DNA from: Diphasiastrum complanatum
Taxonomy: Eukaryota > Streptophyta > Lycopodiopsida > Lycopodiales > Lycopodiaceae
NCBI GenBank assembly: GCA_029204225.1
Contig: CM055111.1
Span: forward strand, 47,669,224 to 47,733,223
Direction of reading: 5' to 3'
Length of the DNA stretch: 64,000 bases
Below are positions 1 through 13,067 of the stretch, piece after piece. A program made the translations under genes and the position numbers. The notes under the pieces were generated by a model, which ran no database searches, was not told the DNA's origin, and saw only the letters and a list, made by a program, of their open reading frames with translations. Position 1 is the stretch's first letter; each line of letters opens with the position of its first letter.

Positions 1-249
1 TATATTGGAATATGGTTTATTGACTGAACTCACCATTTTTTTTTAGAAATACGGAAATTCCGACACGTGCCTTCACATTTTTCGAGATTTTCTACCTTCC
101 GACGTCTTCGTATTTTTCGCATTTTTAACGAAGAAAATGAAAATCTTCGCTTTGACTTACTAAGCAAAGCATTTGTGTATTTTGTTTATTTATTTATTTA
201 TTTTTGTTTTTAGGACTAGACACTTTATTATTGAGTATGTACCTTCAAA
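1..249. other. A/T-rich leader before the unknown ORF
   Basis: This stretch is A/T-rich, with T runs and a TTTA-type repeat near 181-210. A possible 3' splice acceptor (TTTTTAG) occurs near 213. No coding signal or clear LTR is visible. It may be the untranslated leader of the element that carries the following ORF, but its left part is outside the window. Confidence 0.3.
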
Positions 250-2990
250 ATGAAGGACACGCTTCCATTTAATATTAGTCTAATCCGCCAAAATACCATC
301 AATACGCCTAAAACCCAAACGCTTCAGTTGTTGTCGCTATCACTTTCCATCACTCTTGCTCTCCGATTTCTGGATTTTTGCGATCAAGCTCTTTTCTGCC
401 ATCGCTCGTTTACAACTTCAAGCACCATGGCGATTGTATTCAAAACACACCCAAAGCCAGTGATACCAGTATTACAACCACTAGTTGTTCGAGTGCGAAT
501 TGAAGGTCTTCTTCAATTTAACCTATCAGTAATTCTTACTGATTTATGTTATGAGTTGATCCGCAATTTGAGTGAAACAGAAGAAGGACATATTTCCACT
601 ACTGTCCGCAATCAAGAGATTGTTATTACAGAAGGATTTTATTGTCGTGCCTTAAGATTGCCTATGGACGACAGTATGCCAGTTACTAAACCAGATTTCA
701 TCGCAAAGAGTAGAGTTTTTCAAGAAGAAGCTTATCTTGAGAAATGGGGATATGAACTCTCTTATATTAGAGATCCCAATCTCAAAAGCTTCGTGCGATT
801 TGCTCTTGCTTCTATCTTTTTACCGGAGCAAGAGTACACCATCTCAAATACAAATATGGGATATCTGCTGAGAGCCTTAAATGGAGAGCCTACTGCCTTT
901 GGACAAACTGCTTTCAAGCAATTCTGTAAATTAGTAAAAGTTAATCAGTTTTTCAGGCTGGGTCTGCAGATGGGTATTTTATGTATGCATGCTGGTGTGC
1001 TAACAGTGCAGGAGGACATCAGAATTGCACCAGTGCTGCCAGAGCTAGCCCCATCAATAGAGGCTGAATCCCAGATGCAGATATCAAAAGCAACCACCGT
1101 AGCAACCACATCATCATCATCAAGTCAAGAAAGCTCGGTGAGAATGACTTTGCCATCATCCCAATATACGCCATTGTCTAATACAAAAGGAAATAGGGAT
1201 GCGAAAGCCAAAGCGGAGGACACTGCTGATCAGGAGCATAATCAGGGTGATATACCACAAGAGCCAGCACCACAAGAAGCAGAACAGCTTCCTGATGACC
1301 AGCAGGATAGTGAAAGTGACGTCGAGGCACCAATTCTTGATGCCGAATTATATCAAAAGATTTTTGGAACACTACTGCCGGATATGCGGGCAGCTATTCA
1401 GCATCTTGCCAGCTTGGAGAAGGTATCCAGGAAGCTTGGATCAAAGTATGAATGAGTCCAAGCAGACCCAATCTAGAGGGATACAGAGCTAAACGGAACA
1501 CAAGCTGAGCTGTTCTATAAAAACGAAGAAGTTGAAGCAGCCCAAGCAGAGCTAAGCAGGAACGACATAGAGCTTGAAGAACCAAAAAGAAGGCAGGATG
1601 CTACGCTCGAAGTATTGGAAGAAATGCAGGAGTAGTCCAATGCCTATGAAATCGAAAACATATCACTTAAACAACAAATTCAGACTCTGCAATCTATTTT
1701 GTAGGAGGAGAGATGTATTCGATCTACTCTCCAAAATAGTAATGCGGAGCTGAGTAACGAACTCAACAATGCTCAGGTTTCAATTGCCCAACTGCAAAAT
1801 TTTGTAGAAATGTTAAAAAAAGACAATCAAATATACAAGAGACAGGCCGAAGAGGCCTGTGGCGAATCAGCGCCAAAGTCACATTAGGTACCTGTGTATC
1901 TCATGGCAAGTACAAAATTGACCCAGTAGCATGGAAGGGAATACAGGAGAAGATGATCCAAACTTTCCAGCTGCAATATCTGCAACCGCAGATGATTGCT
2001 TATGAAAAATTGAAGGAAGAGTTGGAAGAGGCCAAATTTCAATCAAGCCAAATGCAGATTTTTGATGCGGAAGAACCAACACAATGCCAACATCAGGAGA
2101 CGCAGACAGATGAGCCAGTTCAAGTTATGTCAGAAAAGGCCATTCAGACGGATACCATCTACAGGCAAGTCCATAAGGATCAGGAGACACAGACCAAATC
2201 CAAGGAGGCTACAAAGGTACAAACTGTTGAAGACCAATCAAAGACGTTAAGCATTGTTTCATATCAAGCTCAGGCGTCACCAAGTGGAGCGATTGTAAAG
2301 AAGAACAAGATAATGTACTCAGTACTAAGATCAGAATTTCAGACATTTCATCAGGAACTAACATTTTTTCTTCCACCCTTTTGTAGTCTAAAACTCCAAT
2401 GGAGAATGGATTACCTATTTTTACCTAAACTTTTTGGTTACACAAAAGAACAATGGGAAAACCCCTAGACTTTTTCTAACATAAATACTCTTTGGGCTAA
2501 ACTAATTGTGCATCAAAAAGGAATCCTAGCCATTGCCATTGTTCAGAATAAGTTCAATGTGCAAACTAACTACATCCATGTGGTCGCAGGATCCTTGTAT
2601 ATATACATTTTAGAATACTTAAGAACATTTGGAAATAATATTTTTCCAACTCTGAATGAGTATTTGAATAAGTTAGAATCAATTAACATTCTTGATGCAA
2701 AGGAAATTGTTTCTAACTCCAAATCAGTTTCTTCCCGAGTTTCTCATCAGTTACTATTCCCTGATCTGTGGGAAATTTACATAGATTGGAAAGCTAACTA
2801 TTCTCGTTATTTGGAAGAAGTAAAAACAAATAATATACTTTGCTCCACTAATCCAATAACCAGATCATATTACACTTACAGCCATGTAAATATTGCTTCT
2901 CTTATTTTGTATGCCCTTCTGTCTATTCAAGTAAATGAAGAGAACGAAGCTCGAGCCAAGGCCATTTTTCATAGCAAGCCAGCCAACTGA
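250..2990 (+). pseudogene. Broken ~900-codon ORF of unknown function, probably element-borne
   Basis: I do not recognise this protein. The open part begins at 250, with a second plausible ATG at 427. It encodes a globular N-terminal domain (about residues 60-260 from 250), then a Ser/Thr/Gln- and Glu-rich linker. The same frame continues past stops at 1453 (TGA), 1474, 1633, 1702 and 1885 (all TAG) with a strongly helical, Gln/Glu/Leu-rich coiled-coil segment. A one-base frame change near 1890-1900 leads into a second coding block (visible ATG at 1953), which continues past a TAG at 2466 to a TGA at 2988. Continuity of protein-like sequence across every stop shows a single decayed gene, not several small ones. 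No reverse transcriptase, integrase or gag signature is visible. An LTR-like block begins about 60 bp downstream, which suggests a non-autonomous LTR element carrying this ORF. It could instead be a decayed host gene. Confidence 0.55.
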
Positions 2991-3040
2991 AAGCGACAGA
3001 GAAGGATATAAATTAGTTGTTTGTGAGCCGCTGCACAGTT

Positions 3041-3521
3041 GAGGAAGGGGATATGTGGAGTCACATGATCTCACATTATCCAAGTTTTGTCATATATTGT
3101 AAAAAAATTTCAATTTCTATATATGTAAATGTGCTATAGTGCCTAAATTCATGTAAAGGCCTAATTGCACCTTGTAAATTCATATTTAGAATAGAAGTTG
3201 CGACGTTCTATAAGAGACGCAATAGCAGTTCAGAACCGACATTTTGACGGTTCGTAAACGACGTTGAGGCTGAAGAATGTTCCTATAAGGACAACACTAT
3301 GTGCTATTGTACTGACACATTTTCACACAGAGTTGAGTATTAATAGAGAGTGAAGAGCAAGTTTCTATAGCTTGAGCATTCTTTCCCTCTGCTATCTTTC
3401 ACAGAATTATTTCTTATCATTTGTGCGAATACACTTTGTATGATCTGTGATTGATTGCGATACTGTTCTGTTTGCGTCACACACATTTTGCACATCTTAC
3501 TGAATTTCAGTTACTCTAACA
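3041..3521 (+). repeat. LTR-like block with preceding purine tract
   Basis: A purine-rich tract (GAGGAAGGGGA) at 3041-3051 immediately precedes a block that starts TGTGGAG at 3054 and ends CTAACA at 3521, giving the usual TG...CA ends. A TATA-like TATAAGAGA lies near 3209, as in LTR promoters. The next bases, TGGATTTTCG, start with TGG as primer-binding sites do, but I cannot match them to a tRNA. No second copy is in the window, so the LTR call rests on structure alone. Confidence 0.35.
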
Positions 3522-4064
3522 TGGATTTTCGACACCAGCAAGTAACAATTCTGACTAATGGATGCAGGGAATTAGTCGAAGCTGTTAAGCATAACTTTTA
3601 GCCGAACTTCCTTCTATTCTGAATGAGCTATGTGTTCAGATAATGAGATTGTTTGATGTTTTGTTTTGTTTGCTTCCTGCGATAAGAATTAATACTCTAT
3701 GTTGGATTAAAAAGAATCTTTAGCCAATGTGATTCTGCTTGATGAATTTATTTGCTAGTTGTTGTTTGTTTTGACTGTTTACCTGATGACTGAAGAGCCT
3801 GAAAGATAAAGTAATCTTTATAATTGTAGACCTTGACCAAATCGTTTCACCATTGGTGTTTCTGGATGCCAATTCACCAAAATATCTTTGGATAACCAGT
3901 TATGTCGCTGTAGTATTCATTGTGAATTTTATATATTCTAGTTTGTTTACCATCATACATATGGTTACCATGCAAAAGATGAGATTATTCTCTCTCTTGG
4001 GGAACGATCAAACCTTTTATACTATGTAATTCATCAATTTTGTGGAAATCTATAACGACTAGGC
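3522..4064. other. Non-coding or decayed element interior
   Basis: A short reading frame starts at the ATG at 3521 and closes at a TAG after 26 codons. The remainder shows no coding pattern I can recognise. It lies between the LTR-like block and the copia integrase remnant and may be decayed interior of that element. Confidence 0.3.
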
Positions 4065-5010
4065 CACCACAATTTGCTAGACATTGTGCATACGGATATA
4101 TGTGGCCCAATGCAAACACCATCACTGTTTGGTGCTAAATTCTTTAGTACATTCATAGATGACTATTCAAAAAGGACTGTTGTATATTTTCTGAAGCACA
4201 AATCTGAAGCCGTCCAGTTCTTTCAAGAAATACAAAGAAAATGTTGAGTTGCAGATAGGCAAGGAGATCAAAGTTCTTAGGAGCGACAACGGTGGTGAGT
4301 ACATCTCAAATGAGTTCAAGGATTATTGTTCAGCCAACGGCATCAACCAACAGTTTGCTACTTCCTATTCTCCACAGTTGAATGGACTGGCCGAAAGGAA
4401 AAACATGATCTTAGTTGAATTTGCCAAATGCATGATAACTCATGCTTCTTTGCCCAAATCATTCTAGCAACATGCTGTATCAACAGCAACTTACGTGCAG
4501 AATCGATGTATAACTAAAGGTTTACCTGACAGAAAAACTCCTCATGAACTTTGGACAGGATTCAAACCTTCATTAAAACATTTGAGAGTATTCGGATGCA
4601 CTGCTTATGCTCATGTCCCAAAGGACAACAAAAATAAATTAAATGAGCATTCTTTCAAGACTATTTTTATTGGCTATTGCACTTTTGATGGAATGTACAG
4701 ACTGTATAATATAGGCACCTGTAAAGTTTTTAATAACAAGGATGTGACTTTCATAGAAGATCAGTTTATTGATTTGAAGGGCAAGGACTAGATGCAGTCT
4801 ACACTTTTTGTCAAGACAACTCACTCTTCTCGGAAGACAATTTGTATTTTTTCTTGTAGTCACCTAATACAGTCAGATCCAGAAAAAAAAAAAAAAAAAG
4901 CTGCAGCTCAGGAGTAGCCGACTCAGCCAACACAAAGTCGAATTTTGCAGCCAGAAACTTCAACCAGAAGATCAACAAGAATTCGAACTTAGTAGGAAAA
5001 TCTAAAGCTG
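4065..5010 (+). pseudogene. Ty1/copia integrase fragment
   Basis: Translated pieces match the copia integrase core (rve). The first catalytic Asp is in HTDICGP near 4089, the second in RSDNGGEY near 4276, and the Glu in LAERKN near 4390; all are retained. A frame change lies near 4235. A TAG at 4465 sits where the family has Trp in the SFW motif, so TGG to TAG is the likely change. The same frame then runs through the HLRVFGC region to a stop at 4789, and an RRSTRIRT-like stretch near 4965 marks the start of the region before reverse transcriptase. Gag, protease and reverse transcriptase are absent, so this is a truncated relic. A different LTR element begins about 90 bp further on and may have cut it off. 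Confidence 0.85.
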
Positions 5011-5100
5011 GAAAAAATTGATACGCATCTTTGGGACAAAGGCTAGCGGCTTGTTTAGTGGAGTTATAGAGTTGCTTTTATTGAGTTTCATCTATGGGAT

Positions 5101-5726
5101 TGTTGGCTGATTCTGCGAATCTCCAAGATACTCGGACAGAGCAACTCAAGACCACCTCTCACCTTAGACCAAAGAGGTCTCTGAGAAGACGAGACTAATG
5201 AAGACTGAGAGCCGAGTATGAGAGCCGAGGAATACTAGTTAGTAATGACAAGTAAGAACTGTGTAAGCCTCATGGTGAATCCCGGAAGATGGAATGACCA
5301 TGTAGGAACTAGTATTTCTAGGCAAATGTAATAAATGCAAGTAGACCCCTCTTAAAGAAAGTAGAGTGAGCAACCTTTTGATGGTGACCTCTAGTGGAGA
5401 GCATTAGTCCACTTGTAATTTGTGAAATGTGGAAATTCCACTAGGATGCCACCTAAGTAGCTCTCTTGCTTATTTAAGAGACTCCCTCTTTGTGAAGAGG
5501 AGCTTTTTGCATTGTATCTACTCCATGCTTAATAAGAAGATTTCCCATGAGTTTGATGCTACACTAAGCTCCTTGATCATGATGGTTTTCTTGAGTGATG
5601 CCCCTATGATCATGCCCTTCCATTTATATTGTGTGTGGTTGTGGATTTAGAGTGGATTAGTTTTCTTGCTTTCCTAGTTGTGGATTAGATTTCATGTTTT
5701 CTTGTGGATTAATGTAGGAGCCAACA
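5101..5726 (+). repeat. 5' LTR of the gag-only element
   Basis: The block begins TGTTGG at 5101, and CCAACA at 5721-5726 is its perfect inverse, giving classical LTR ends. TATTTAAGAGACTCCC near 5474 is a likely promoter box. Related sequence is found at 13068-13388 and 21683-22268. Homology with the 21.7-kb copy continues beyond 5726 to about 6150, so either the LTR is longer than drawn or both copies keep the same leader. No obvious tRNA primer site follows 5726. Confidence 0.7.
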
Positions 5727-6511
5727 TTCAAGTAAACTAAATAGGCTAGAAATGTGGCATAAATCTTTTATATTCTCTAACATTCTAGTTCTTGATGTTC
5801 TTGGGATGTCCAAGAATCAAAAGGCTGGTTAGTTTCTTGATTCTTGGACTTCTAACATGTTGTAGATTAGTTTCTTGCTTCTTGTTCTATGGATTTATGC
5901 AAGTTCAGTAGTGTAGGATCTGAGTCAGTTCGTTTTTAAGGGTAGGTAGCTATAAAAATTTATTGAACGTTCATTGGTTTGCATGTTGATATGTGAATGA
6001 GCATTCTTGGCTTGCATCTCTATGTAGAATGTAAGTGCGTTCAAGAGTGACGACCCTGAGTAGTCCTCTGACAGGCAGGACAAAGAAAACCTATACTACA
6101 AACTCTACCTATTTCCTTCTGCCTGGTTTGGCATCGTAAAATCAAGAAACCATCTAACGAATGCCTTTGAGCCTAGTAACAAGCAGAAACGGTGTTGAAG
6201 AAGAAGTAAGTAAAAAGTCCCGTAGTAAACAGATAATCTGGAAAAGAGGATTTGTGAACATTCGACACCATTGCCCATTGAACTCCAACACCCTCTACAT
6301 CAGAAACCCGCAACCTTGTCCACGCTCAGATCCCTGCAACAACATTCCAAATCTTTAAACAAATCTGAGTTCCTACACACTTTACAGAGCCACATTGTTG
6401 GCTACATCATTACCCAAATCCACGAGATGTTAGCCTCGCCAATCACTTGTAAACAAACACTCTAATAGACCTGGGTTTATTTCACCACAGGCTCACGCTC
6501 CTCAAGCTTGA

Positions 6512-7990
6512 AATCTCAACCAGAGCCAGAGCCATCTCTCAGATCTCGACCGACATCCATTAGTCAGATCTCGACCGATGCGCTATAGTCTAATCTCAAC
6601 TGACAGTCATCTGTTACATCTCGACCGATGGTGATCTATTACAATCTCGACCAATGCATTGCATCAAATCTCGACCGATGCATTGCATCAAATCTCAACC
6701 GATGCATTGCATCAGATCTCCACCGATGACATTGCATTAGATCTCAACCGACGCACTGCTTCAAATCTCAACCGACGCAGTTCTATATGTCCTAGATAGA
6801 AGCAGTTCCTTACCACTTCCACACATCGCATTTGCCCATTGCAGCCGCATCAAACCGTAATCAGACTCCTTACGGCTACCCTCGACCACACTCACCGCAA
6901 CACACGGACTCCACCTCCACCCGTCCTAACCGCTTACACCCAAAGCACACCACCCCCCACAACATTCCATCGAAAACACTCGCAAACGAACCACCTCCAC
7001 CTCCATCTGTTTCCGTCCCACTACACCACATTCACCTGCAACACACCTAGTATCACCGCAGCTGACCGCATTACCACCGCAACAATAGCCTTACAACCGC
7101 ATTAGTTCGCATCCATCCGTAATCACACTACAACAACATACCATTGAAACCTCACCACATCATGAACACCGCAAGCAGCTGCATCCCACTCGTTCACCGT
7201 AGACACTGTAATCTACCGCAACACCTGCATTCCATCGTCTTGGCGACCTTCCATCGTCGCAACGACATTACCACCGCAGCTGACCGTATCCCCACCGCAA
7301 CAGCCGCTTTCCATTCGTTCACCATACAAACCGTAATCCACAGCAACTCGCCCTTGAATGATCCCCCGTTTTTTATTGCACTTCACCTTCAACACTCGTG
7401 CCTGCTCTGGGCCATTGCGACCACATTCCATTGTAAACGATCCCATCCCACTTAGCCACCATCACGTCTTCCTCCACACAGCCCTTCATACTCCTGACGT
7501 CCCCTCTGTTCAGATCTCGACTGATGCACTACAGTTAAATCTCGACTGACGACCTGTGTTAGATCTCAATCGACCATTAGTGTTAGATCTCAATCGACGC
7601 CCATCAGTCAGATCTCAACCGATAGATTTTCTGAATCTCGACCGACAGTCTGCTATTAAATCTCAACCGACGGTCTCAGTCAGATCTCAACCGATGGCCA
7701 CTGTCAAATCTCAATCGACGGACACTGTCAAATATCAACCGACGGCCTCAGTCAGATCTCAACCGACGGCCACTATCAAATCTCAACCGACGCCCACTCT
7801 CTAATCTCAATCGATGGCTTTCAGTTAGATCTCAACCGATGCACTGCATCAGATCTTAACCAAAGCCATCCCCTCAGATTTCAACCGACGTCCATCACTC
7901 ATATCTCAACCGACGATCAGTATTAGATCTCAACCGACAACCATCCAGTCTAATCTCAACCGACGACCTGCTTCAACCGGCCAGATCTAT
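6512..7990 (+). repeat. Degenerate GATCTCAACCGA tandem repeats in the leader
   Basis: The motif GATCTCAACCGA and close variants recur many times in two clusters, about 6512-6790 and 7510-7990, at spacings of roughly 24-35 bp. Within 7683-7804 the spacing is an exact 24 bp, seen as an eight-residue period (variants of VRSQPTAT) if translated. The clusters sit in the untranslated leader between the 5' LTR and gag. The middle part, 6830-7500, is C/A-rich without the motif. Confidence 0.8.
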
Positions 7991-9430
7991 GCTAGACGAC
8001 AGACCTTTCCAACGATGATCCAAACTGACGAGCACGACGTACCTTAAAAACACAGCTTGCATTGACGCTTTCTCTGACAACCTATCTATCTATATGCAAC
8101 GCTATAACAAATACATGCGAACAACAATGATGCGGGCCTCCATCTACATGAAACCGTAGTGACCACATTGACCTGTGCAAACAACCTCTGCATAGTAGGG
8201 ACCGCATTCAACTGCATTCAATTGCATCAGTCCCTGCACCGTAGCGATCACAATATCCGCAATCCCTCACAACATCTGCCCCACTGCATTCTCCTGCAAC
8301 CGCAACAGACCACATCCACTGCATTCCACCTGCACCACACCGCATTACCACCTCAGCTGACTACACTACAACCGCAATAACCACTTTCCACTCATCCACA
8401 ACAACACTTAGCTTCACATCTACCCGAACTGCATCGTTGTCACCAAATGCTACCCCAGTCACCCACCTTCCTCACCTCTGCAACAGCCCATCTACCATCT
8501 CATTCAACATACCTTTTGCCCCGCACCATCCGCACCCTCCCCACCTTACAGACCGCATTGCACTGACCGCATTACACTGTACCACACCACCCTCCGCACT
8601 CCATCGCAACCACTCTGCAAACACTGCAAACACCCGCAAACAAATAACCCTCCGTCTTGCCCCGTGACCACACCACTCCTACGGCCCTACGACTACACTC
8701 GGCCACCCCTAATCGCAACAGACCACCACAACCCGTAACTTACCACAATCAACCACAATAGACCGCACTTGACCCGCAAACAGACACCTTATGGCTATCA
8801 CGACTACCTTCGACCGCCACAACCACAAACACCCACACCCAGCCGTTGACACCGCCACCAGCCATTGAAACCGCACCCAGCCATTCAACCCACACCCCAT
8901 CGCAAGCCGATCTTCATCCACTACCAATTCACCTTCTAACCTCCGCAAACAACCCGTATACCCCATAGCAACCGTATTCCCACAAAGAGCAAGTCTTTCC
9001 CGTAGAGATCTCATTCCCTTGTAGTACCCACATACACCGCAAACACACCTGCCTTCACCCATCGCAACTGCATCGAACCGTCAACAAATGACACTATGAC
9101 TGCCCACGGCCACCTCCTCCGCAGCTAACCGCACTCATCCCATTCCATCGAACCCTTGCGACCACCCTACATCCGCATACACCCTCCCGACAGCCTTCCA
9201 TCGAAAACCACCGCAAATCACTACCCAGCACTGCAATCCTATGACCCTATGATTACCCACGACCACCTTCAAGCGCCACAGGCCACCCCCTACCAAGATC
9301 CACAATCAGTTGATTGACACCGCATTCAGCCCGCTAGCACCGTAATCATAGCGCCTCCACCACTGTTCGCCATCACCCGCACATAATCGCAATCCACCGC
9401 CACCGTAAACCGTAGGGACTGCAAAACCAA
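6830..9430 (+). other. C/A-rich, G-poor leader tract
   Basis: Outside the GATCTCAACCGA cluster this stretch is dominated by CCGCA, CACC and CAAC words on the + strand and is visibly poor in G. It has several short open frames that look like by-products of the base skew, with no recognisable domain. It ends in a run of A at 9428-9449, just before gag. Confidence 0.65.
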
Positions 9431-9478
9431 AAAAAAAAAAAAAAAAAAACCCAACATAGAGAAAATCACCAGTACCCA

Positions 9479-10831
9479 ATGGACCAACAAAACAATCCTC
9501 AAGTCCCAGAAGATTATCCATACGAGATCAAGTCCCCTGTAGCTGAACAAATCAGATGTCATAGATTCTACCGAATGCGGGCCGAACTACAAGACCAACC
9601 AACAAACCTATTTGAGGGACAAGAACCTGATGAAGTCGAGTCTTTAGGCGCACGACCCCATTTTTCTGGTGCTGAGCCCTCACGGGTCAGAACCAACCTT
9701 AATGGAGTCCCTGCTACCCACGGAGCTCATCTTGAGAGACATACACCAAAACTAGACCTACCAAAGTTTGACTGTACTTCGGACCCTCAAAGATTTTTAC
9801 AGATCTTTGAGAATGCATGTGATGTGTATGGCGAAACATCTCCCGATGATATGGTCCAACGGTTTTCGATGACCATGATCGCTAAAGCACGTGATTGGTT
9901 TTTCAACCTTGATCGTGAAGATAAGATAGACTGGTCAATCTTGAAAGAGTCCTTTATCAAGCGTTTTAAGCCCTTTCGCTTGATCGAGAGTCCTTTTGTC
10001 AAATTGAGTAACATCAAGATGGCAAAGGATGAACATGTACGAGACTATATCGAGTGTTTCAAACGCCTCAAAAGTCAAGTACAGGAACAACCCTCCAAAC
10101 AGATGCTCATCATCTAGTTTTTAGTCGGGCTTCCAAGATGGATTAGACGCGAGCTTAAATACAATGATGAATATGTGAGCCTCAAATTAGCTATGTCTGA
10201 TGCCATCAAGGAAGAAGACAAAGGATCAGATGTTGACGAATCCAAAGAAAGAAGAGCACCATGTGCTCCTATCCATGAGTCGAAGCCGATCGAGGACACC
10301 CGAGATCAGCTTTGAAAATCACAGCTGGAGTTGCTTCATAAGCAACACCAACTTCAAATGGAAAAACTCACCAATGAGTTTCAAACTACCCTAAAGTCTA
10401 TCCAAAGCAGTATGCCTGGTCAGTCAAACCCTACATAGGTACCTTATAGACGAAAAACAATATGGTGCCCACATTGTCGGGCTACGCATCCTGTTGATGC
10501 TTGTCCTTCATATCGACCTATTCAAGCACATATAATTCAACAATATGAAGAACACCCATCACAATCTGGAAATGCCTTGCCTTATCATGAATATCCATCA
10601 AAAAGTCCAAAACCATTAGCCATACAAGATGGCTATGCCGTTATACAAGGGCCATTGCACACCAGATATTCCATTTGTGGTGAAACTGGCCACTTCATGG
10701 TTGATTGTCCAGTCAAGACCAAGTACCATGCTGAGTGTCCTGACTGTATCAGAAAACACAATTTCAAAGACTGTCCAAGACAACATACCAAGATCCTACC
10801 TGCCCGTCACGTTAGTTATGAATCACAATAG
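9479..10831 (+). pseudogene. Retrotransposon gag with zinc knuckles, broken by three stops
   Basis: One reading frame runs from the ATG at 9479 to 10831 through three internal stops: TAG at 10115, TGA near 10310 and TAG near 10436. Residues about 95-215 match the retrotransposon gag capsid domain, with a DWF...W..L...F..RF core and an FLVGLP motif after the first stop. A Gln-rich helical part follows. Three Cys-rich motifs come next: WCPHC, ICGETGHF and CPDCIRKHNF...CP. In the second, the first Cys of the CCHC knuckle is Tyr, one G-to-A change. Gag would package element RNA, but this copy cannot make the whole protein. No protease follows. Confidence 0.85.
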
Positions 10832-13067
10832 GATCCTCACGACAACACAACATGAGCACCATCGCAACAAACAGTTAAACCTGTTGCTCAATCGAGAAGT
10901 TTCTTGTAAACTTCTAGATCACCATCCAATACACCAGCTCCATAATGCAAAACATGCTAATAAGATTTCCAATGTGCCAATCCACAATAAATCTAGGATT
11001 CGAAAATCCATATAGAGATTCGGTTCTGAATCTCTTGTTCACAGAGGTCCTCAGGACATAGTACCTCAATAATACCTGCATCTCAAGCTATATCTTACAA
11101 CATCTACTATCAATGATGGTCGATTTAGTGTAACCAACCCTGGGGCGAAGCTCACTTCTGTCTGGGCATTCAGATGCATAGAGACAGAGCGAGACGACTG
11201 CCTTGTTTTGACAAGGGCATATGAGAGTAAGTCACATTACTCTACAACACAAATGAAATATTACAACTATCAAGGTGACTTATCAATGTTAATGAATGCA
11301 AGTTTTGTTCGACAAGTGCTATACAGTTCTCACTCTCTGCCACATTTGTTTATTTTCTTGTTTCTCTTCACCTATTTTGTGTGATTGATTTTTGCATGAG
11401 GAATAGCTACTGCACGAGAGTCTTCTATAGAGCATCTCCAGAACACATTTTTATTCATCTCACCATCTTTAGATTCCCTTGCACAGAAATTTAGGATTCT
11501 TGAGAAATAAGCGAAATCCATGTCAAATTAAAGTTGATTCTTGCATCTCATCATCATATTCAATTTCAAATCAACTACAGCAAGATCGAAACAAATTTAG
11601 TTAAAATTTGTTCAATCTTTAGTCCAATCACATGTTCACCGTGTTTTCAACTACATGTTCCACACACCGATCCAATCCTGAGCATGAACAATTACTAGCA
11701 ACAACATCCTCACCAACAGATTTTTTTTTGGGGGGGGAGAGAGTGGACCTGCTTGGATCCACTGGAGCAGTTACGCTGCCAACAACAACACCAACAAGAT
11801 CGACAGCCAAGGTCACAAGTCAAATATGAAAACGACAAGGCTAAGAAGACAGATGGGCAATCCAAAGAGACTCAATCAGAAGAAGTACTCCAGTCACAAC
11901 CAAGATCCTTCAGAAAGGGAAACACAAACATTGGAAAATCAGTCTCTTTCTTCAACCAACCTCTTGCCATACTTCTGCGCCCATTTTCATGCCTATCGTC
12001 CACACCATCTACCGTTGTCACCACCATCCTTCCTTCCATCTGTTTGTTTATCATCCGTTTACTGTTCTTCTGAGAAATCCCAAGTTTTGATAGTCTTACC
12101 AAAGTAGCTGATAGATCATTGCAAATGTCCTGTGGAGACCAACTGCCACCTACAATGGATGATCAGCCAAACGAAGATCTAAGAAGTATACGAAGCAGCC
12201 AGAACAAATAAAGAGAAAGATCCAAGAAGCTGAGGAGGAAAGGACAAAACTTAAGCAACAGATGAGTCAGATCAACCTTGATCAAAAGAAACTCTCTGGA
12301 GCAATGATAGTTGAATCCCCTCTTATGAAGCCCAAAGAGATCCAAAAGTAATGGATCAAAAGAAAGAGCTGCAGAAAAGAGATGAAGACAACCGTGAACC
12401 TGCAAGATAAAGTGAATTCCTCACCCATCAAGTGGTGGTCAAAGCTCGACATTGCAAGGGTCCAAGGTTGCAACTGTAGAACTATCAGTTCCTTCACCTT
12501 TTCACCAAGCCTTCATCATGTTCCCTTACCGTTATTAAACCGTCCATCCAAATCTGTTCCTACCACCCAATTTTTGTTGATGAGTCCATCCCCTTGAGAC
12601 TGATAAATCAAGTTTGTGTAACCTACAGATCAAAGGTTTTCCTTGAGACTGGAACTTCAACTGAGGGAAGAACCACGGAGACACCCAGAAGAAAATGGAG
12701 GATACAGACCTCCAAGGAGTTAGAATCTGCCAAGAAACCATAGATGAAACCGTCAATGGCAGATACAAGTGACAAACAAAAAGACACATGGAAAGCACTT
12801 GAGCATACAAGTTGCAATGTTGTTGAGAGCTCTCCAATTTTAAGAATGTCAACCACTTATAACAATAAGACATTCTGGTTAAACTGCGACAATTCGTGAA
12901 AAACAATTTTTGTGATAAAGACTGGCGACAATAAGCACTTGGTTTTATGTAAGCGAATGAGGATCTACGCTTTTCCAAGTGACGATCGAAGACGCCAATG
13001 CAAAAACGGAGCGACATTGTCCAATATGAGTTGCAGTGGGTCCTGCAACACATTAGGGGTGGGATGA
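10832..13067. other. Decayed interior of the gag-only element
   Basis: Downstream of gag all frames are dense with stops. Gln/Lys-rich, coiled-coil-like pieces occur at 11753-12100 and 12180-12410 on the + strand. I find no catalytic motif of protease, reverse transcriptase, RNase H or integrase on either strand. The block ends in the purine tract before the 3' LTR. Confidence 0.5.

Noticed and set aside
6832-9062. Several open frames of 60-120 codons in the C/A-rich tract
   Set aside because: Base skew suppresses stops; no domain or codon pattern supports coding.
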